From Chromera velia (taxonomy: Eukaryota; Sar; Chromeraceae), in assembly GCA_018398765.1 (NCBI GenBank), contig JAHBMJ010005729.1, positions 21,688-67,670 of the forward strand: a stretch of 45,983 bases of DNA, read 5' to 3'. A program made the translations under genes and the position numbers. This document shows positions 34,641 to 43,728 of the stretch, in pieces. Under the pieces are notes generated by a model. That model was not told where the DNA came from and searched no databases. It saw only the letters and a list, made by a program, of their open reading frames with translations. Numbering within the stretch: the first letter of the stretch is position 1; each line of letters opens with the position of its first letter.

Positions 34641-37600
34641 AGAGAGAGAGACGGACAGGAAGACAGACATGACAGACAGACTGACGCCGCAATCTCGCTC
34701 CTTGTTTTTGAGTCCACGGAGCTTGCCCACAGAGCCGTGTCGGTCTCCAGAGTGGACACCGTCGGAGTCGTGCCGCTCGTCACGAGGAACGCAGCGGAGG
34801 TTGCGGAGGCCGTGGCGCCGAGAGAATCCCGAACTCTCCCGATTGCCTGGCAGTACACGTTGCTCGAACTTCCCTGCATCCATGCGGGCAAGCAAAGATC
34901 AAGATGGAGGGGGGATCAATCCATCACTTGATGACTGCAAGGTGCTTCTGCATGGGAGGGGACTAGCTGACTAGGTGGAGGGAGATGCTGTGAGGAATAC
35001 CAGATGCAACCTTGGATCCATGCATGGTGTACATAGAGAGATGTATGGCAGGCACACCCTCTCCTGATTTGATTCTGAGATCAGAAAATACCTTTTCTCA
35101 TGTCTTTGCTGAAACCTCTCTGACTACATGGAGAATCACCAACCATGCAGCACAAGAAACTGACTGACTGACCTGAGGGACTTTTGTCTCCAAACGGCTC
35201 CCTCCTTCCGTGTAGCCCTGCAGCATCGTCGTGCTGACCCCCGAGACGTCTGTCGTTGCTCCCGTGCTGGTGTCCACAGTGACCTCCTTCAGCTCAAAAG
35301 AATACTCTAGAGCGACACCGGAGTCGTCGTCGATCCAACTGCACGCACGCAGGCAGAAACGCAACCAACTCACTCACTCACTCACTCACTCAGTCGACAG
35401 ATCGACAGACACAGTCATTGCAGTGACACGAAAGTATTTCTCTGTCCTCCACAAGAACACCATGCAGAGTCCTCGTGAAACCGATACGATTTCTGTCTCT
35501 CTTTCTCACACTGATTCACTCAGTCACTCATCAGACATTTGCTCGCAGTACTCCTCAGCCAACTACCCACGTATCCAACTACTCAACCACCCACTCACTC
35601 GTTCATGCATGCAACGACTCACGCAAGCCCCCCAAGGGTCATCTCACGAGAAAAAATGAAGGGCCGCTCGCGCAGGGGAGAATGCACAATCGTTCCTTCG
35701 AATGGAAAAGAAAACTACTTGGGGGGGGGTCAAGGAGCTCCAGCCTAGCTGCTGCACTGACTCGCAGACTCTACGTCCGATTGCCACAACAATGCATTGA
35801 CTCACTAACGGACTGACTCTGTTTGAAGGAAGGTAAAAAAGGTGGAGAAGAAAACGCCCGACAGAGGGGAGACCACCACGGTGCCCCCGGTGGGTTTCCC
35901 GTCTATTTGCAGCACTTCGCTCATCGCTGCCGGTTTGAAGATGTGCCACCTCCAGTCAGTGTCTGTGCTGCTGCTGTACATGTTCAGTCCCACTGTGAAC
36001 ACCCTCCCCAGCATTTCCGTCACCACAGACGAGGGCACGGTACCGGTGTAATACGCGACCGCGTGTTTCCCGCTTTCGCTCTCCACAGCGCCGAAGGGGG
36101 CAGAGGCGCTCGTCAGGCTGACAGTGGTGGTCTTGGAGAGAACTGAGTAGTCAGACAGGTAGCCAACCTGAAGGCACACGAGAAGAAAAAAAGAGAAGGA
36201 AAAGCAGGTACATTTACTCCCCCCCCAATGTCTGCAAGAGAGCTGCGACGATCATCGACGGACAGACGAAGCGACAGGACATATATACGCGCGCAAAAAA
36301 GAGAGAGGAAACCCAATCGGAGGGACAAAAAACGCTCCGGTCTCAACATCACCTGTGGCAGGTGCCTGTCATTCCATGTTCGTGATTACGTATATAGCAA
36401 ATTTTCATGCTCGTTTATACATGCTTTTGCACTATGCTTTTTTTTTCTCAGCTGCAACGGACGCCTTCCTGACCTGTTCTGCGTCGAGGGTATAGAAGGC
36501 ATCTATGTTCGCCGTCTCTGCGAATGTGTACACCTCCAGCTGGGGACTTACACTTGGCTGCACGCATGCATGCAGTTGTTTATGTATATATTACATAGAT
36601 ATTTTTTCATACAGAATTACATTGAAGTGAATGTGTACACCTCCAGCTGGGGACTCACACTTGGCTGCACGCATGCATTCAGTTGTTTACATTTGAAGTG
36701 AAGTGGGAGTATTTGGTGCATGGAGATGGTCAGAGAGTGCTTGCAGTTGCATGCACTCGTCTTCTTCCTTCATCTTCAAACCACGCAGATGCAAGCAAGA
36801 ATGTGAGTTGGGGAATGTGGAGCAGTCAGAAAGAAAGAAAAAAAAAAGAAAAAGAATGTGAGTTGGGGAACGTCGAGCAGTCAGAAAGAAAAAAAAAAAA
36901 AAGAATGTGAGTTGGGGAACGTCGAGCAGTCAGAAAGAAAGAAAAAAAAAAAGAATGTGAGTTGGGGAGCAGTCAGAAAGAAAGAAAAAAAAAAAAGAAT
37001 GTGAGGTGGGGAACGTCGAGCAGTCAGAAAGCAGCAGACAAGGAAGAAAATGGCGAACAGAGCGACCGAAGAAAATCATCTTAGACAAGTATTCGGCTTC
37101 CTCCAGTACCTTTGCACGCGTTCTGATTGACTCTGGAATTCCAAAAAGAATGAGGGACAGAGAGAGACAAACAAAGACACTCCCGCCCGCCAAAAGAATG
37201 ACACAGCAGAAAAGTGAGATAAAGAAATCAACTGACTGACATTGCAGTGGGAATTCGTGCCCCCTGTCGGGACCTGAGTGACAAAAGTGAAGTCAATGTC
37301 GAGGTCCTCAGGGAACTCCTCGACCGTCTGTGTCTGCAGCACCGTGCCCACAGAGACCGTCCTGCTCGCATCCACAGAGTAGACCGCAGCACCAATCGAC
37401 GCAGCACCTGAGTCAGTCGTTTTTGAGCTCGGTCGCAGCTCGATGGTTGTGGTTGTGTTCACTGCACTTCCCGTCTCCGTCGCTGCCCCCCCGAAGTCCG
37501 ACGCAATGTGGGTTCCTCCCGGAGTCATGACGGTGATTGTGAACCTGTAGAGCTGGCCTGCAAAGAAGCTGTTCGCAGCAACTTCCAGAGTGCCGTTGAT

Positions 37601-40600
37601 CAGCTGGGTGGTCATGGAGGCCAGAACGAGAGTCGGACACCCAGTGGAGGTCTCCTGCCGTGCTTTCGTGAAGTCCGTGGAGGAGTAAGCGATCGCCTCG
37701 CACTCAAAAAAGTACTCCAGAGGACCCTGGGTGCCGTACCGAGAGGGGTACAGGGAGGCCAGCTCGGCGTTGGGGTCCACGCTGAAGCTCGCGTCGATGA
37801 TTGTTGGGCAGAAAATGGAAGGGGTCACGGGAGCGACCACCATCGGGACAGCGGCGGACGACGCGAAGGCTCCGATTGTGACTGTGAACGTTGTGGAAGC
37901 AACGTTGGAGGCCACGGCTGGGTCTAGGTGACTGAAGTAGGCCTTCGCGGTGAAGGTCACAGTCGAGCTCTGAGGGAAAACTCCCGGGGGGAGAAGAATC
38001 GTGTTGGGGGATTTGTCTAGGTCGCGTGTGGAGACGACTGACGTCGCGTCTGTCCCGGAATTGAGATCCACTGTCCATGCGACTGTAATTGCTGTTTGGG
38101 CGCTTGGAATTGAAGAGCAAAGAGATGAGGTGGTGGGACTTCGGACTGCAATGGCGATGTGGATCTCCTCATTGGGGGAGGAGAGAGCAATGGAGGAGGA
38201 CCCGGAAAGCGGAATTGTGGCCTCAATGACGGGAAGATTCTCTGTCGGACGCACAGTGATACTCTTCGTGTTGCTAACCGCCTGGTATCCGAATATGTTC
38301 TTGACGGTTGCAGTGAACTCAACGGAGCCCCCTCCAGCAAATGCGGCGTCGCCCACAACGAGGGCCCACTCTGTGTCTGTCAAGGAGAACTGAAGCTTGG
38401 ACCTGTCGTCCACACCGGATGCTGCGGAAAGCGCGAATGTGAGGGTGGAGGGACACGTAAAAATCGTTCCCCCCGTGTCCTTGCAGACCCCGGCCCAGTC
38501 GACGTTCACCGGGTCCCTCCCACCCAGACCCGAACCGTCGACGACCGCCTTCACGTGCAAGGCGATGCACTCGCCTGCGTCTGTGAGAGGCCCTCTCAGC
38601 GTGACGGTCATCGAATATGCAGATTCTGCGACCTGGAGGGGAAACTCCACAGAGTCCCCCACGTTCGCCGAGTGGGTCCACCGCCGCTCGTAGATCGAGT
38701 AGGGGATCCACACAATCGCGTTGAAATTCTGCACCGAAGAACCGTGGAACGTCAGGGCATCCCCTGGTTGAATCAGACGGAAAGGAAGGGAGGGCAGCGT
38801 CCCCAACCGGATCAAAAGCGATCGTTTGGTCATCCAACGGCATTGAGCGCCCACCCCCAGACGAGTGAGCGTGGAGGTCTCGAAAAACGTGACCGTAGAA
38901 TCCGTCTCCGAGACGGCGTTGGAGCAGGCCCCCCACGCGGTTGCGTTCATGGCCTCCGTGGCCTGTTCCTCGTCGGTGCTCGCAGTGAGTGTGATGAAGG
39001 TGGTCTTTTGAATCGCCACGTCTGCATTGAATTGGACGATCATCTCCGATAGTGATGCGTCGGTGAATCTGACTGCCCTTGTGTAGTAGTTACGTGTGCT
39101 CGGGGCGGGGGTTTCAATGCCTTCGCAGATGATCAGGGCGTCGAACGGGAAGGTCGCTGTGAGGGTGGCGTCTGTCTTGCTGTTCGTGTCGATGTAGTCC
39201 TTCAGATCGTACGCGCACCCGTACCGAGTGTACACAGCGTCGCTCGACGCTGTGCACTTGTAGAAACATCGGGTCAAAGCAGCAACTCCGGGATTGTCTG
39301 CGCCTCCCGACTCGCAGAAGTTCAAGTCGCTCGGCAGAAGTGCCACTGCTGTGGATCGTGCAAAGCTGCAGTACCGATTGCAGTCTGCGAGGGGGGGGAA
39401 GCTGCCGTCCTCTCTGCAGCTCCATCCGTCCTCCACCTGACAAAGGGCCGAGCACCCATCCCCGTTGGCGGTGTTCCCGTCCTCACACTCTTCTCCTGGG
39501 GACCAGAACCCGTCGCCGCACAGGGGCCGTTGGCAGACCGTCCCCGTCATGTTGGTGTTTATGAACAGGTCAAGGTATCCCAGGTCCTCCCTGCAAGCAC
39601 ACGAGTGTCCCGTGGGAGTGTCCCGACAAACCGCTTGAGTCGCGCACGTGCTGGCAGCTGCGCAGGTCTGGGTGCCCCCCGATTCTGCATGCATGCATGC
39701 AATGCCATCAGACTGATGAAGTACATGAACGCAAAGAAGGAAGGCAGTACATCAATATTGGCACTTGAAACGAATACAAGAAGGAAGGCACGAGGCCCTT
39801 TGAGGGAAAGCTGAGCCTTTAAAAACAGATGGACGGACCTTCCAAAACGGAAGCCGATGAAAAAAAAAGGGGGAGGCCAATCCAATCCACATAAACAATA
39901 CGTGATATCAATAAGGAGAAGAAGAAAGCCTACTGACCTTCACAGACAGGAATCGAGGCTTGATAGAAGAACGACTGCCCGGACAGAGGGTTGTTCGGAT
40001 CATTGGAGCTGTAGTCGTACACCCCCGTGCAGGTGAAAGAAGGCGCTGCAGTGCCAGAGAGGGTGCCGCTACTGCAGCTGAAAGTGATGGTCGACGCTTC
40101 CGCCGTCGTGGCGGTTGCAGGCTCAGTGCCCGACGAGGTTCTCTGCAGCCCCTCCGACAGGCCTTCCGGTGTGGTCGCGAACGAATTCCACTTATCGTTC
40201 GTGTCCTGAAGCGAACAATAAGGGTCGCTGTGCGTCGTCGCAACGCAATAGCAGTTCACTGCGGCTGCGGTGTACGTGTGTGAGAAGGAGGTGCTGCAAC
40301 TGGCGTCTGCCGTCACCGCTGCTGCACAGGCGGAGATGGTCACGGCTGTACCCGACGTCACTCCGGACGGCTGCGTTGTCGCACCGCTGCATTTGGCCCC
40401 GGCCTTTCTGAGGATGATCGTGGAGTCGCAGGTGGCGGCTGCAGATAGATTGGCATTTTTGATGATAGGAAGATAAACGTCAATTCTTTTTGAAAGAAAT
40501 CTATTGTGCAAAACATCATTCTGACTCAAGGCTTCTTTCTGAAAACTTTCCCATGGATCCTCCCTCCTCGCGGGGCCGTGTGGATCGACCCTTTGGCTTA

Positions 40601-43600
40601 ATTGGGTAGCTGCTGAAAGAAGGAAGGAAGAATGCGATGCGAAGCTTTCTTTCAAAACGAGAAGAAGACGAGCGGGAGCATAAGCATGCATTCCTCAAGC
40701 CAAACGAAAGAAAGACAAGAAAGAAAAGACACAATCCATGGGAACCATTTGGCAGTCTTCATGCTGTCATTGACCAACCCTGCATGCGTCAATTAATTAA
40801 CAGAACATTTGCCAATTGTCCTTGCGTGCGTCAATTACTTCATGCTGCCATTGACGGACCCGAAATGACAGGAGAGGACTCTGTGAAGACGATGTCGGAG
40901 GCTCCGTATGCAGTGCCGTTGCAGGTGACGTCCTTCTCGAGGTACGACTTTTCGAATCTGAACGAGTATCCGGGGTTTGCGAGGAGGTAGACCTGACCTG
41001 AGGCCCCCACGGACATCGTGCTGCCAGTGGAGAAACCGATTCCCTCATAATTCGACAAAGCGGCCAGAGAGGGGGACACCAGATCGCAGGGTTGCTCTGC
41101 AGACAGACAGAAAGAGCAAAAAGAAGAAGAAGAAGAAGAAGAAGACGACAGTGAAAATACGAAACCCAGGAAGAGGATAAAACGAAAAATACGGCAGAGG
41201 CATTCTCTGTAGAGAAACGAATCTGCCTTCCATCAAGAGAAGACGCAAGACGATTACAGATTGTGAGATAAAGAAAGGCACTGACTGACCAATGCAAGAC
41301 GGTGTCACTCCGAGTGTAGGTTGGTAGATGTACTCCCTGTAGTTCCGAGTGTCTGAGGGGTCGAGGAGGCACTGGAACTGGAAGGATTGGGTCTCCGCAC
41401 CGTCGTAGAATGCGAAGCCGGGGTCGCATGAAAGGCTCTCCGTGTTGGCAGCATTCGGCAGGGCGGTGGGGAGATCCGAGGAAAAAGTCACATTCGCGAG
41501 GGTGGCAGCCAGCTCAGCGTGAGTGCAGGTGTCGACTGCAGTTGTTGGGTTGGGGGGGGAACTTTTGCAGCAACAGACGAATGATGGCAAAGACACAGCG
41601 AAAGAAAAAGTGTGTCGGAGGTACAAACAAACGGAAGGGAAAAGGAGGGTAAGTGACTTACTTACAGCTCGATCGAGGGAGATAAGAGACGAGGGGGGCA
41701 TGCGAGAACCGAAACGAAAGGGGAGAAAGAAGGAAAACAGTGACTGCCTGTGACACGCATATCTGTTCGCCACTCACCGACTGTGCAAGAAGGAGGTTCT
41801 AGTCGCCAGAAATATTCCGTCTCCCCTGCGGCAAAGCTATCAGCAGCTGCGCACAGAGCGGACGCGTTCACTTGTGTTTCCCCTCTGTCCCCATTCTCAA
41901 ACCTGTATCCGTAAGCGCACTGGAAGCTTATCGTTGTCTCGGAAGTCCCGTGGCTGACAAAGACGCTGTCCGAAGCGCTGTACCCTGCCACGGCTGTGGC
42001 TCGGGTGTCTCCGCCTGTCGAGACGCTCAGCTGCAAAGAAGAAAAGAATTAATTAAGGGAAAACGACAGAAATATATATAATCAAAAAGAGATAGACGCT
42101 CCCAAAGTCGCACTGCTCTACTGGTCGAAAAAGACATCTGAATTTCCACCCAAATTTCGTCTTAATTTGGAAAAGCTTGTCAGACAAACTAACAAGGCAT
42201 CCTTTTTGCGTCGCATTGCCAAGTGACTCGCTAAAGAGGTTTCATCATAATCAAGACCTTCGCATCCCACAAAAAGAAGACAAGGTGAACAAAGACGCAC
42301 AGACAAACCAACCTGCGGTCTCATGGTGTCCATGTTGAGGGCAAATGAGTTCACGTTCCTGTCTGCAGTGAAGCTCAGGCACTCGGTTGCGTTGGTACAC
42401 TGGCAGTCTCCAGTGGAGTTATTGTACCAGAAGAGCCCATCTGCGCATGTGGCACTGTTACTCTGCACGTACGCTGCGCAGGCCGTCACGTTATCGAATG
42501 CGGAGCCGTGGGCTGCCGTGAGATCGCCGTTCTGAGTTCCTGGAGAACATTTCTGGTGCTGGCCTATCATCACGGCACCCGACGCCGCGCAGTTCTGGCC
42601 GCCAGCCACTGCAAAGAGAGGAAGGAGAGAGGACGAAAGGTCTCACGAGGGGGCCGGGACGGCGAGAAAGTCGATTCGTCATGAGCATCACAATGGAAAG
42701 AGAAGGTGGGATCTAGATCGCGTTGGGATATTCTTGTGTAGCACAGGGATAGCTGTGTGGCCTCACAGGACAAAGGTACAAACCAAGAAACAGAAGAATC
42801 GATTTTAAGGCTGCATGGACACTTGAATTGAAACAACCTCCCAATGATTTCCCTTCACTTACCGACGCATAGGGGCTTTCTGCCTTTGTACGTGGCCTCC
42901 CCCGGCAGGTCCCCTGTGCAGTTGAAGTCCACCCCCTGATTGCCCGACCCCTGTGTGCTCACGAACCCGCCCTCGCATGCGTAGGTGAAGGAGGCAGTCA
43001 CGCCGAGCGAGGCGCTCCCGCCAGATGTCTGGAGAGATACCGTCGCGTTGTCGCTCTGCACCCACGAGACGCTGTCTGCACACGTCATGGCTGCACAGAG
43101 AAGAGAGAGGAAAAAGAGAGAGAGAGCGTTCCACACACACATCTACCCATGAGTTCGCCATCAATGTACAAATGGCCAACTGAGCCTTGTTTTTTCTTTC
43201 CCATCCAACGAAAAAGATCACGTGTCTCTTCTTCACCTTTTCGTGCACGTCCTTTGGGAGGAAATAGGAAGGATCACCTAAGGCAACTAACTGTCCATGA
43301 TCTTGATCTGCTTCGCTGTTGTGTAACAAAAACCGACTCTCTCTCTCTCTTTCTCTCTCTGTGTCTCTCTTTCTCTCTCTCTTTCTGTCTGCCTCCCTGT
43401 GTCAGTGCTAGAAAATTCCAAAAAAAAAAGGAAATTCCTGACAGGGACAGAAGGAGACAAAAAGGGGTGGGTCATTTTGATGCCCCTCATGGACATCCGG
43501 AAAGAAGCGTTTATGTTGAGACAGTTGTATTCACTCGGTTCCGTTCTTTTGGGAAGAACTGACCGGAGCACGCCGTGCCGTCCCCTGAGTAGCCGTTGTT

Positions 43601-43688
43601 GCAGGTGCAGGTGAAGCTGCTCGTAGTGTCCGTGCAGTACCCGTCGGTGTGGCAGTTGTGGAGGCCCAGCGTGCACTCATCGAGTCCT

Positions 43689-43728
<40 letters not shown>

